Shown in pieces: positions 7,676 through 15,611 of a stretch of DNA of 64,000 nt (position 1 is the stretch's first letter; each line of letters begins with the position of its first letter). The stretch covers positions 23,152 through 87,151 of the forward strand of contig CAYLWO010000016.1 in the NCBI GenBank assembly GCA_964387285.1, in the 5' to 3' direction. Position numbers and translations under genes: made by a program. The stretch comes from Anaerohabitans sp964387285 (GTDB lineage Bacteria; Zhuqueibacterota; Zhuqueibacteria; Residuimicrobiales; Residuimicrobiaceae). The notes under the pieces were generated by a model. That model was not told the DNA's origin. It did not search any database and was given only the letters and a program-made list of their open reading frames with translations.

Positions 7676-10219
7676 TTATTTGAGTAAAACAAGACGGATG
7701 GTTTTTTGATATAAAGCGGACGTCAGCCGGCACAAATAAACGCCGCCGGCTGCCGGCACACCGGCGTCGCTGCAACCATCCCAGTAGAGATTTTGCTCAT
7801 GTAACCGGCCTTTGTGCAGCGTGGCGACATGCGCACCGGTAATGGAAAAAATTTCAACATTGGCGTGGGTCGGTGCAGTCAATCGTATGCACAGAGTCAC
7901 GCGATCGTTGAAAGGATTGGGATAACCTGCAAAAAGATTAAAAGAGTCTGGATTCTGTTGTGCGTTGACAGCGGTGTTGCTCTGAACGGTAAAGCGCCAG
8001 GTCTTTTGATTTTGAATGCCGGCTTTATTGAATACCGTTATGGTGATCGTGTGTTCACCGGGCGATAAGGGCGCGACCGGCTGATAATTTACAAAAGCAG
8101 CATCGCGCCATGCTGTTGCGCTGACATCCTCCTGGTCCAGGTGCATCTGCACTCGAGTCAGGTCGATGGCTGCTGTTTTGTCTGAATAGAAACACGAGAT
8201 CACAGGTCTGGTTTCCGAAATGATGTCGTTTTCTTTCGGCGACACGCCATAGAGTTTGGGACGGCCGATAACGGTGAGACGGGTATACATAAAGTTGTTA
8301 ATCTCGCTCAATTCGGCGTTGACGTTGTCGCTATCGATCTGCAATCCCAGGGCGTACATGCCGCTGAGCACCGTGTCCGGCAAGGTATAGGTCAAACATA
8401 TGTTCAGACTATCGGCCACAGAGAGTGATGGAATGGATTGTTCCGCCAATTTCAGGTCTGTGGAATCATAATACGCATTGGTTGACAATACCAAACGGGC
8501 CATACACGGCGCGCTGGCAATCATGCCTGGATTACTGATTTGCGCTGCAAGGGTGTATGAGGTAAATAACGAGGCGGTATCAGCCTTGGCCAATCCTTGT
8601 ACGGTCAAGTCCGGACGTTGACCGCGAAAATAGATAAAACAGTGCACGGTCTCCAGATTTGCATGTCCGTTGCTGAATCCGGGCCAGTCATAGACCGCGC
8701 GTTGACCCTGGTAATTCGCATAGCCGAAATTTTTATCGCCCCAGGGATCATTGAACATGATGGATGTGGCTTCCTGATCATAGCCGATGGCTGTGACATA
8801 ATGACCCGCAGAGGTCAGATCGGTCAGCACCACCGTCGGCATTTTGGCGTTCATCTCAATTTGTATTTTCGACCGTGACGGATTCCAATCCACGCTGGAG
8901 GAGAGGCCGTGCAGCTGCGCATAGTCGGCCATGTATTGTTTGGTATCACGCCAGTTGTTTTTAATGATGTAGCCGTATCCGCCCCAGCCGGTGTTGCCGT
9001 TAGGGTCTGCACCGCCAATGTCGAAAGTAAAACCGTTATAGGTGTATTTTTCGCAAACATATCGGCCATAGTCGCTGATATGAGCGAAGGGTCGGGAAGC
9101 GGTTGTCGGCCATTTTTTTAGCAAGCCGTAATAAGACAGACACATGACCGCTGCCGTGGCGCCGCAAGCCCAATTGCCGTTGAACCAGTCCGGCGTGTCA
9201 TAGGCTTGATGAAGATAGGGAATGTCAAAATAGCGTAAAGCCAGCGGAGTAACCAAAGATGGCATTGTCCGTTCCTGGCCATGGGCAGATGCCAAGTGCA
9301 TAATTTGGCCATCGGCAGCCATCAGCAATCCTTTTTGACAGTCGTTGTATAAAAGGCGAGAACCGGATACTGCGACAAAGTCTTCCTCCGTATTGGTCAG
9401 AAAAAATCCTTCGCTTCCATCCTGTGAGCTTGAATAGATGCCGATTTTTTTAAATTGATACTGCTCGTCCAGGGCTACTCGCGTGAACAGGACGCGATCA
9501 TCACTCCAGGTTGCGTGCCTTCCCATACCCAGATCATAGCGAAGATGGTTGCGCAGATCAAACACGAGTATACGTCCATCCAGAGAGTGCGCCAGTAAAG
9601 CGTCGCCGGACGGCGACCATTGCGGTTCAAAGCAGCCCAGGTCCGTTTCGGTCAGCGGCTCGGTACGTCCGTCAGCCAAATGCAGAATGTGCAATTGATC
9701 ATTTTGATCCGTAAAGGCGACGCGATCTCCCTGGGGAGAGAGCGGTGTTTGATTGCAATAGACGTTCAAAGAATACTTTTGTTGTACCGCTCCGTTGCTG
9801 TCCGCAACATAAAGCATATGGCCGCAGGTAAAAGCGATGGAGCCGTTTTGGGCCATGGAGGGAATGCCGACTCGTGAGCCCCTGACAAAGTCCGTTATTT
9901 TGCAGGTTGTCACATCATAAACTGAAGCAACCTGATATCCGTTCACGAATCTTTTAAAGGCGACATATTTTTCGTCGCCGGACCAGCATGCCCGATAGGC
10001 GACGTTGGGGCCCAATGCCACAAGGGTGCTGGTGCCGTTGTGCAAATCAGCCAGATACAGGCCCGGTTGTTCCGCCAGATCAAAAAGCAATTGCCGGCCT
10101 GAAGGCGAGAGCTGCAGGTGACGGAATCCTTTATCCGTACGGATGGAGGATTCATCCACAGCAGCGCGGGTGACGCAAATCATGACGAATAAGAGTATGA
10201 GAATTTTTTTTGGCAGCAT
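7676..10219 (-). CDS. secreted propeller plus C39-like cysteine peptidase with T9SS C-terminal domain
   Basis: About 847 residues from the ATG at 10219 (signal peptide ending VTRA). Order of domains: TolB/WD-like propeller (about 25-310), a papain-like C39_2 domain (about 325-545) with Cys352 in NWACGATAA, His473 in AGHYVTAIG and Asn490/Asp491 in FNDPWGD, a CARDB-like beta region, an Ig-like region, and a terminal FlgD-like sorting domain starting at GYPNPFNDRV. The layout predicts export through the Sec system and T9SS to the cell surface, where the peptidase would act on peptides. It is first in the run with the serA fusion. Target unknown. Confidence 0.8.
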   Translation of the reverse strand: MLPKKILILLFVMICVTRAAVDESSIRTDKGFRHLQLSPSGRQLLFDLAEQPGLYLADLHNGTSTLVALGPNVAYRACWSGDEKYVAFKRFVNGYQVASVYDVTTCKITDFVRGSRVGIPSMAQNGSIAFTCGHMLYVADSNGAVQQKYSLNVYCNQTPLSPQGDRVAFTDQNDQLHILHLADGRTEPLTETDLGCFEPQWSPSGDALLAHSLDGRILVFDLRNHLRYDLGMGRHATWSDDRVLFTRVALDEQYQFKKIGIYSSSQDGSEGFFLTNTEEDFVAVSGSRLLYNDCQKGLLMAADGQIMHLASAHGQERTMPSLVTPLALRYFDIPYLHQAYDTPDWFNGNWACGATAAVMCLSYYGLLKKWPTTASRPFAHISDYGRYVCEKYTYNGFTFDIGGADPNGNTGWGGYGYIIKNNWRDTKQYMADYAQLHGLSSSVDWNPSRSKIQIEMNAKMPTVVLTDLTSAGHYVTAIGYDQEATSIMFNDPWGDKNFGYANYQGQRAVYDWPGFSNGHANLETVHCFIYFRGQRPDLTVQGLAKADTASLFTSYTLAAQISNPGMIASAPCMARLVLSTNAYYDSTDLKLAEQSIPSLSVADSLNICLTYTLPDTVLSGMYALGLQIDSDNVNAELSEINNFMYTRLTVIGRPKLYGVSPKENDIISETRPVISCFYSDKTAAIDLTRVQMHLDQEDVSATAWRDAAFVNYQPVAPLSPGEHTITITVFNKAGIQNQKTWRFTVQSNTAVNAQQNPDSFNLFAGYPNPFNDRVTLCIRLTAPTHANVEIFSITGAHVATLHKGRLHEQNLYWDGCSDAGVPAAGGVYLCRLTSALYQKTIRLVLLK

Positions 10220-10343
10220 AATCCAATTGATCAATGGTTGTTATCTTTGCCCTTGAGTTAGTCTAAAAAGAAAATATGTTACGAGTTCTTTATTGATCAG
10301 ACGAGTTTATTATTTGTTCGAATAAAATTAAATTATTTAAGTT

Positions 10344-10387
10344 TGTAGTTCCGGCCGGAGAAAATCCCGGCCAAAGCCGGAACTACA
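10344..10387. repeat. palindromic hairpin repeat
   Basis: Perfect 12-base arms TGTAGTTCCGGC and GCCGGAACTACA (10344-10355 and 10376-10387) enclose a further short GC-rich pairing. It has no T-run. It lies between two minus-strand genes, close to a separate terminator, and looks like a REP-type element. Confidence 0.55.
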
Positions 10388-10437
10388 TGCTATAGATCTA
10401 CTTTTTGGACAACCTCAAGGCTATCGCTCTGGAAGCG

Positions 10438-10458
10438 AAAAAGCCCGGTTGCCCGGGC
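10438..10458 (-). terminator. Rho-independent terminator
   Basis: On the minus strand a GCCCGG-GCAA-CCGGGC hairpin is followed by TTTTT, starting 5 bases after the stop of the sugar isomerase-like gene. A textbook intrinsic terminator. Confidence 0.85.
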
Positions 10459-10462
10459 CCGA

Positions 10463-11458
10463 TTATTTTTTGGTGAAAGCTTCGTCGAACAGACCGGCGG
10501 GGACGGGGAAATTGAGATCCTGTAGAAAGCGGCAGGCATCGGCAGCGCCGAACTCGCGATCCATGCCCGGATCTTCCCATTCGACCGAGAGCGGTCCCTG
10601 ATAGCCGATGCTGTTCAGACTGCGAATGATGGCTTCGAAATCCACATCGCCGTGGCCGGGAGAGCGAAAATCCCAGCCGCGTCCGGCAGCGCCGAATTGT
10701 AAATGCGAGCCGAGAATGCCGGTAGTGCCGTCCAGATTGACTGCGCTGTCTTTCATGTGCGTGTGATAGATTCGGTCCGGGAACGCTTCGATCAATTTGA
10801 CCGGATCCAGGCCCTGCCATTGCAAATGACTGGGGTCAAAATTAAATCCAAAGGATTTACGAAAGTTGATGGCTTCCAGCGTTCGTTTGGCGGTGACGAT
10901 GTCATAGGCGATCTCTGTCGGATGCACTTCCAGGGCAAAACGCACGCCGCATTCGTCGAACACATCGAGAATCGGATTGAACAGGTCGGCAAAGTATTGA
11001 TAGCCTTGTTCAATGGCGGCAAAATCATTGGGCGGAAAAGAGTAGAGCAAATGCCAGATGGAAGAGCCGGTGAATCCGCACACCACGTTAACGCCGAGGT
11101 TTTTAGCGGCCCGGGCAGCGGCTTTCATCGAGTCCACGCCGAATTGTCGTTTTTTCTCGGCCTGGCCGGCGCAGGAAGCGGGCGCAAATCCGTCGGAGCG
11201 GCTGTCGTTGTTGGGATCGCAAATGAGCTGGCCGGCCAAATGATTGCTGATGGCCCAGGTCTTGAGACCATGCCTGGCCAACTGGTCTAATTTTTGTTCG
11301 CAGTATTTTTTATCTTCAGCAGCCTTGAACACGTCAAAATGATCGCCCCAACAGGCCAGTTCCAATCCTTCGTAGCCGAACGCTTTGGCTTTTTGGGCAA
11401 CTGTATCCAGGGGCAGGTCAGCCCACTGGCCGGTGAAAAGAGTGATAGGTCGCGGCAT
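10463..11458 (-). CDS. sugar phosphate isomerase/epimerase (xylose isomerase-like TIM barrel)
   Basis: 331 residues from the ATG at 11458, preceded by GGGAGA at good spacing. The barrel has the usual metal-binding set of the family: Glu in FALEVHPTE, Asp and His in FNFDPSHLQW, His in YHTHMKDS and Glu in SVEWEDPG. The N-terminus (PITLFTGQWADLP, GYEGLELACWGDHF) matches the inositol catabolism or hydroxypyruvate isomerase-like branch. Members interconvert sugars or cyclitols in the cytoplasm, but substrates vary and none can be assigned. It is a single gene closed by its own terminator. Confidence 0.88.
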   Translation of the reverse strand: MPRPITLFTGQWADLPLDTVAQKAKAFGYEGLELACWGDHFDVFKAAEDKKYCEQKLDQLARHGLKTWAISNHLAGQLICDPNNDSRSDGFAPASCAGQAEKKRQFGVDSMKAAARAAKNLGVNVVCGFTGSSIWHLLYSFPPNDFAAIEQGYQYFADLFNPILDVFDECGVRFALEVHPTEIAYDIVTAKRTLEAINFRKSFGFNFDPSHLQWQGLDPVKLIEAFPDRIYHTHMKDSAVNLDGTTGILGSHLQFGAAGRGWDFRSPGHGDVDFEAIIRSLNSIGYQGPLSVEWEDPGMDREFGAADACRFLQDLNFPVPAGLFDEAFTKK

Positions 11459-11547
11459 AATTTTCTCCCTATGCAATGCTTGACGATTATCATAAATTAA
11501 AAAAAAAATCATCAGAGTCAAGCAAAGCTTTTGCTGTCAAAAATACT

Positions 11548-11763
11548 TGCTTTTTGAAAATAATCCATTTACATTATGCAAGTTCATTGTACACCGTGTA
11601 GTGCCCTTGTAACATTTGCTGCACGGACGTTTGCCCGCACCAGCAATGCACGCTTGTGAACGATGGTTTTGTAACAGCACCCGGGTTTACAAATCATTTA
11701 CAAGTTGGCCGGATGAGGTGTACGCTATTTGTACACATTTTTTTTATGAAAGGATTTTTTTGT
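11548..11763 (+). promoter_or_regulatory. probable promoter and long leader of the cold-shock gene
   Basis: A TTGCTT-N17-TACATT pair (11548-11576) is the best promoter I can read, which would give a leader of about 180 bases. The leader contains a GTGTAC-N7-GTACAC inverted repeat (11718-11736) and an earlier TGTACAC (about 11588) that could pair with it instead. Long structured leaders are typical of cspA-type mRNAs. The promoter is weak by consensus. Confidence 0.35.
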
Positions 11764-11964
11764 ATGGAAAAAGGCACCGTCAAGTGGTTCAATACTTCGA
11801 AAGGTTATGGATTTGTTACCAAAGAATCCGGCGGAGACATCTTTGTCCACTTTTCCGGCATTGTTGGGGACGGTTTCAAATCTTTGAACAACGGCGATCC
11901 GGTTGAATTCGAAATAGAAGAAACACAAAAGGGACCCCAGGCGGTCAAGGTCAGCAAAATCTAA
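11764..11964 (+). CDS. cold-shock domain protein, CspA family
   Basis: 66 residues, the standard Csp length, starting at the ATG at 11764 with AAAGGA about 10 bases upstream. It has RNP1 KGYGFV (13-18) and RNP2 DIFVHF (25-30), the nucleic-acid-binding motifs of the five-stranded OB fold. Such proteins act as RNA chaperones in the cytoplasm. An in-frame ATG at 11746 would add residues not typical of the family. The gene is single, with its own leader and a strong terminator. Confidence 0.95.
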   Translation: MEKGTVKWFNTSKGYGFVTKESGGDIFVHFSGIVGDGFKSLNNGDPVEFEIEETQKGPQAVKVSKI

Positions 11965-11981
11965 ACCGCCTTGAAAAAATA

Positions 11982-12011
11982 AAGCCCTGGCAAATTGTCA
12001 GGGCTTTTTTT
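11982..12011 (+). terminator. Rho-independent terminator of the cold-shock gene
   Basis: Stem AAGCCCTG/CAGGGCTT around a 9-base loop followed by seven T, 17 bases after the stop codon. Strong intrinsic terminator. Confidence 0.9.
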
Positions 12012-12029
12012 ATTTTTAGTAAAAACAGT

Positions 12030-12050
12030 AACCACAGAGAGGACAGAGAA
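12030..12050 (+). repeat. CCACAGAG word repeat
   Basis: A short AACCACAGAGAGGACAGAG stretch between convergent genes. It resembles the CACAGAG-type intergenic words that recur in many bacterial genomes; only one copy is in the window. Confidence 0.35.
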
Positions 12051-12115
12051 AAAACATTAATCGCCAACGGCGACCCTGGGCCTGGCCAGCCTGTGTGAAA
12101 ATCAACAGCGATTGA

Positions 12116-12146
12116 AACCGCACAGGTTTTCAAAACCTGTGCGGTT
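12116..12146 (-). terminator. 31-base perfect palindrome, likely terminator
   Basis: Fifteen-base arms (AACCGCACAGGTTTT and its complement) flank one central base, 10 bases after the stop of the DUF937 gene. The T-run after it on the minus strand is short, so it may equally be a dispersed palindromic repeat that serves as a terminator. Confidence 0.5.
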
Positions 12147-12156
12147 CTATCCTCTA

Positions 12157-12723
12157 TTACTTTTTACCGAACAAGCTGCCCAACAACCCGCCCAACAGGT
12201 TGCCGCCGCTCTGGCCTTTCAGCAGAAAACCGGCCACGTCATCCAAAATGCTGCCATCGCCGTTGGCGTCCAGCATACTGGCGATGCCGCTGGAACCCAG
12301 GCCGCCGCTGTCCCGCTTTTTCGTCAAAGCGCCCAGGACGATGGGGGCAATCATGGGAATGATCTTCATGGCGGTACCGGCATCTATTTTCAGGTTTTTA
12401 GCAAGCATGCCTGCCGCCTGAACACCGGCATTGCCCAGCAAACCGCCCAAGGCCGGATCCGGTTGGGCAGTGGACGCTTTTTGCTGGAACAGTCCGCCGA
12501 TATCGTTCAGCACGCTGTCGCTGCCGTACTTGTTGAGAATGTGGTCCACGCGCGGCGCGCCGCCCTGATTCTCCATTTGTCGTTTCAGTCCGCTTAAAAT
12601 CAACGGCGCCACCATGGGCAAAACCTGGGCAGCGGTCTTGGTTTTGATGCCCAGAGTTGAAGAAAGGTTTTGTGCAACCTCTGGTCCAAGACTGCCTACC
12701 AGTTCATCCAAAAAACCTGCCAT
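12157..12723 (-). CDS. DUF937 family protein
   Basis: 188 residues, rich in Gly, Leu and Ala, with two related halves: (K)TAAQVLPMVAPLILSGLK and GTAMKIIPMIAPIVLGALT, each followed by a GG-rich segment. This internal duplication and the closing GGLLGGLLG-like tail are typical of DUF937 (YidB-like) proteins. No signal peptide or membrane segment is obvious. AGGAGG precedes the ATG. It lies 9 bases after the BON-LysM gene and is surely co-transcribed with it. Function is unknown. Confidence 0.85.
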   Translation of the reverse strand: MAGFLDELVGSLGPEVAQNLSSTLGIKTKTAAQVLPMVAPLILSGLKRQMENQGGAPRVDHILNKYGSDSVLNDIGGLFQQKASTAQPDPALGGLLGNAGVQAAGMLAKNLKIDAGTAMKIIPMIAPIVLGALTKKRDSGGLGSSGIASMLDANGDGSILDDVAGFLLKGQSGGNLLGGLLGSLFGKK

Positions 12724-12732
12724 GAGAACCTC

Positions 12733-13176
12733 CTAGAGTGTTTTCGGTATACGCAGTTTTTGTCCGGGATAGATCAGGTCCGGATTTTTGATCACCTCGC
12801 GATTGGCTTCAAAGATCACCGGATACTTGTTGGCGTTACCGTAAAAATGTTTGGCGATTTTTGACAACGTATCGCCTTTAACCACTTCGTAGTAAACGGT
12901 TTCGTCCTTTGGCGCCGGCGTCGGAGCGCTCAGATAGGTGCTGTCCACGCCCGCAACTCCCTTGACGTTGCCGGCCAACAAGATGGCTTTTTCCTTTACT
13001 TCGGTGGATTCACAATTGCCGGTCAGATGCACGATGTCGTCTTTAAATTCGACCTTGAGGTTCGTAATCTTGCCCGGCAGTTCCTTGTTGAGCATATCGG
13101 TAATGGCTTGCACCTCATCTTTGCCTTTGCCGAATATGCTGGCGCCCACGCCTTTTAGAAAATCGAGCACGCCCAT
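12733..13176 (-). CDS. lysM: BON and LysM domain protein (Kbp/YgaU type)
   Basis: 147 residues with the same order and length as E. coli Kbp (YgaU): a BON domain at about 22-82 (ITNLKVEFKDDIVHLTGNCE) and a LysM domain at about 95-145 (YYEVVKGDTLSKIAKHFYG, then NPDLIYPGQKLRIP). E. coli Kbp is a cytoplasmic potassium-binding protein; whether that role holds here is an inference. GGAGG precedes the ATG. It forms a pair with the DUF937 gene downstream. Confidence 0.9.
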   Translation of the reverse strand: MGVLDFLKGVGASIFGKGKDEVQAITDMLNKELPGKITNLKVEFKDDIVHLTGNCESTEVKEKAILLAGNVKGVAGVDSTYLSAPTPAPKDETVYYEVVKGDTLSKIAKHFYGNANKYPVIFEANREVIKNPDLIYPGQKLRIPKTL

Positions 13177-13228
13177 ATTTCCTCCTTTGTTAATGTACGA
13201 ATTTACAACGCAGCCGCAAATTCTTACG

Positions 13229-14392
13229 TTACTGCTTTGTCAATTGAATTTGCGGCGTGTGCATGAATTGGTTGTATAGGTTATTCAGAAAATTTATATT
13301 GGCATCTCCGCGATGCAATACGATGCGAAAGCGCAAAGTGGTCATTTTATTCACCGGCAGCGTCAATTTGTACAATCCGGGCCAGGATACGCCTAAAAAA
13401 CCGTAATGACGAAGGCACCATTCCGCCGGTGCATCCGGATTGCCGGGATGCTGCATGATGGCGACGCCGGATCGTTCTGTGGAACCTTTGAAACGGGCGG
13501 AAAGATCGGTCCAGACATTACGACGATGGTTGCTGTCTTCCTGTTCCAATCCATCAGGCGATACGATGATGAGGCTGTCCCATGGTGCAAAACGAAAACT
13601 CAAACCGCCATATCCTTTGCCTTTTGCCCCTTGTAAGGAGATTTCGGTCAAAGGACACAAGCTGATGCGCAGATCGAGGATACGCACGTTTTCATCGCTG
13701 CGAAATACGCGCAGATAAACCCATTCATCCATCACCTTGCGGTTCTGCACCAGCCATTTATTTTCGACGCCCAAAATGGCAGCCAGAGGTCCGGTTTCCT
13801 TAACCAGCAATTTCTCGTACACCTGTTTGATGTCGCCCTGCATTTCCCACAGATTGTACTCCTGACCGTATACGGTAACGCGCGGCCACATCCAGGACAG
13901 TCCGCGGTGATGATAATGATCTTTGGGAAAATCATCGGTGATGATTTGCTGCAACGGATCATAGATGGGATGAAGATAGACGGCGCGACGGCGATCTTGC
14001 GGCACGCCGTCTGCCAGTTGCGGCTGCAAGGCCAAAGCCAGGACCGGCCGGCCGGATTCTTCAATATAGAGTCTTCCAGATTCTTCCCGAAAGGTAAATA
14101 AATTTTGTCGGGGAAGTGCGGATAAGAGGAACTCGCCGTTGTCTGTCTTTGGCGGCAGTAATGCGCAAAAACCCATGGCCGGCTCGCCCGGTTGATCTTG
14201 AAAAAGAGCCGGTGATTTTTGCAGCAGCAGGCCATTGGCCTGGAAAGCTGCAGACTGGACCGGGTCACCCACACATTCAACCAGGGTTGTTGCTGTGGTG
14301 GGGGTGGACATTCCCGCGATTTTTAATTTTATGGAATCACGCGCAAAACAAAACGAGGAGAGCAATAACAATGAAATTATGCGTATTGTCAA
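13229..14392 (-). CDS. secreted PmoA-family (DUF6807-type) protein
   Basis: 387 residues starting at a TTG (14392) with GAGAGG upstream; no ATG occurs before the end of the signal peptide (MTIRIISLLLLSSFCFA). The conserved block PKDHYHHRGLSWMW is the hallmark of the family labelled methane oxygenase PmoA or DUF6807, which is unrelated to true particulate methane monooxygenase and is common in sugar-degrading Bacteroidota and Planctomycetota. A second conserved patch is APWDSLIIVSPDG. A role in carbohydrate or glycoside metabolism outside the cytoplasm is likely from family context but unproven. Confidence 0.8.
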   Translation of the reverse strand: MTIRIISLLLLSSFCFARDSIKLKIAGMSTPTTATTLVECVGDPVQSAAFQANGLLLQKSPALFQDQPGEPAMGFCALLPPKTDNGEFLLSALPRQNLFTFREESGRLYIEESGRPVLALALQPQLADGVPQDRRRAVYLHPIYDPLQQIITDDFPKDHYHHRGLSWMWPRVTVYGQEYNLWEMQGDIKQVYEKLLVKETGPLAAILGVENKWLVQNRKVMDEWVYLRVFRSDENVRILDLRISLCPLTEISLQGAKGKGYGGLSFRFAPWDSLIIVSPDGLEQEDSNHRRNVWTDLSARFKGSTERSGVAIMQHPGNPDAPAEWCLRHYGFLGVSWPGLYKLTLPVNKMTTLRFRIVLHRGDANINFLNNLYNQFMHTPQIQLTKQ

Positions 14393-14456
14393 AATGTTGG
14401 CCTCTCATGCAGTTCACGAACCTGATTGCAGAGATGATAACTGTTTTAGTACAAGC

Positions 14457-14485
14457 AAGATAGTAAAACCAACCATGCTTGTCAA
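14457..14485 (-). promoter_or_regulatory. promoter of the PmoA-family gene
   Basis: On the minus strand TTGACA (14485-14480) and TATCTT (14462-14457) are separated by exactly 17 bases, about 60 bases upstream of the TTG start. Confidence 0.65.
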
Positions 14486-14974
14486 TACATTTTTATGTAA
14501 ATATGGATCATCAGGCCGATTTTAAACCGAGCAAGTCCTGGCACACATATTTTCAGGCATATCGTTCAAACCGCGTGTTGTTTGATCAGAATGATAAAAT
14601 AATTGCTCCAGGCTCCAGCTTGACAGAAAAAGCAAAAGCATGCCAGCGTGCAAAAACAGGCTGCCATGGTTCGGCATTTTAAACAGGGGAAAGTGTAAAG
14701 GTTTGGTTGAGCAGCCAACATGGCAATAAGCAGCATAAAAGTACTCTTTACCCAATCCAGATAAACTGGAATGAATAGTATAATAATCCGCAGATTGCGC
14801 AGAAAAGTCGCCATCCGAATGTTATCTGCGAACATCTGCGTCATCTGCGGATGAGCAGGAGATTGGCTGAAAAAGCCTAGCGCAGCAGAACTGCAAACAA
14901 ACGAAAAAACAGCAGCGAAAAAAGGTGGTTATTTTTTTTATTGCAACAAGGGGTGCTGCTCAAAGATTCTGTTG
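14486..14974. other. gene-free stretch between tetR and the PmoA-family gene
   Basis: About 490 bases without a credible gene. Short open frames occur on both strands but lack ribosome sites and family features. The only structure I see is the inverted repeat at 14786-14852. The stretch may hold decayed coding sequence. Confidence 0.5.
14786..14852. repeat. inverted CTGCG word repeat
   Basis: ATCCGCAGATTGCGCAGA at 14786-14803 and its near complement at 14833-14852 differ at 2 of 18 positions. The words resemble the ATCTGCG-type intergenic repeats seen in many genomes. The arms could form a hairpin. Confidence 0.5.
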
Positions 14975-15565
14975 TCATTTTGCGCGAATGCTGTTGCGGA
15001 TCAGGTCTTTGATGCCGGAACGAAAATGCGCCAGGGAGAATTGGACGGGATCGCGGGCCCAGAGGTGCACCAGATGACGAATGCCGCCAAAGGTGAAATG
15101 GCGCAGCACCAGGAGGTCCATGTTTTTACGGAACAGGCCCTCTTTCATGCCTTCCTGAACAATGCGTGTGGCCAGTTGCAGAAATCTTTCATAGTAATCC
15201 ACAAATCCGGCGTTGCCGCGCTGCTGCAGCCAATTTTGTTCGTTGACGAACACCAGAGCCAGATCAGGATTGTTGATAAATCCATCGAACACCAAATCGA
15301 TCATGGCGTCTATTTTGCTCATAGCGTCGATGGTTTTGTTTTGTTGGATGTCCTGCAGCTGTTGGGCAAATTGCGACCACAAATCAACGAACAGTCTGTT
15401 GAGGATGTGCTCCTTGTTGGTAAAATAGACATAAACGCTGCCGATGGAGACGCCGGCCAGATCGGCAATGGCGGCGATTTTTGCTTTATGGTAACTGTCG
15501 CGGGCAAAGACGGTCACCGCGGCATCGAGGATGCATTTTTCCTTATTGCCTGATTTGGTTCTCAT
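14975..15565 (-). CDS. TetR/AcrR-family transcriptional regulator
   Basis: 196 residues with an N-terminal TetR helix-turn-helix: ILDAAVTVFARDSYHKAKIA, then IADLAGVSIGSVYVYFTNKEHIL, in which the recognition helix is GSVYVYFTNKE. The C-terminal ligand domain (about 60-196) is variable and its inducer is unknown; the spacing and the FGGIRHLVHLWARDP segment recall fatty acid-responsive members. The gene starts 46 bases after the S41 peptidase and shares its strand, so the two may be one transcript. Confidence 0.9.
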   Translation of the reverse strand: MRTKSGNKEKCILDAAVTVFARDSYHKAKIAAIADLAGVSIGSVYVYFTNKEHILNRLFVDLWSQFAQQLQDIQQNKTIDAMSKIDAMIDLVFDGFINNPDLALVFVNEQNWLQQRGNAGFVDYYERFLQLATRIVQEGMKEGLFRKNMDLLVLRHFTFGGIRHLVHLWARDPVQFSLAHFRSGIKDLIRNSIRAK

Positions 15566-15611
15566 GGGAGTACCTTAAATGATAATTGATTCCAGTTCCA
15601 AAACAAGATTT

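Noticed and set aside
12116..12146. possible phage attachment site
   Set aside because: No tRNA, integrase or phage gene is near; the palindrome fits a terminator or dispersed repeat better.
14522..14844. short minus-strand frames between tetR and the PmoA-family gene
   Set aside because: No ribosome site, no family features, and they overlap a repeat.
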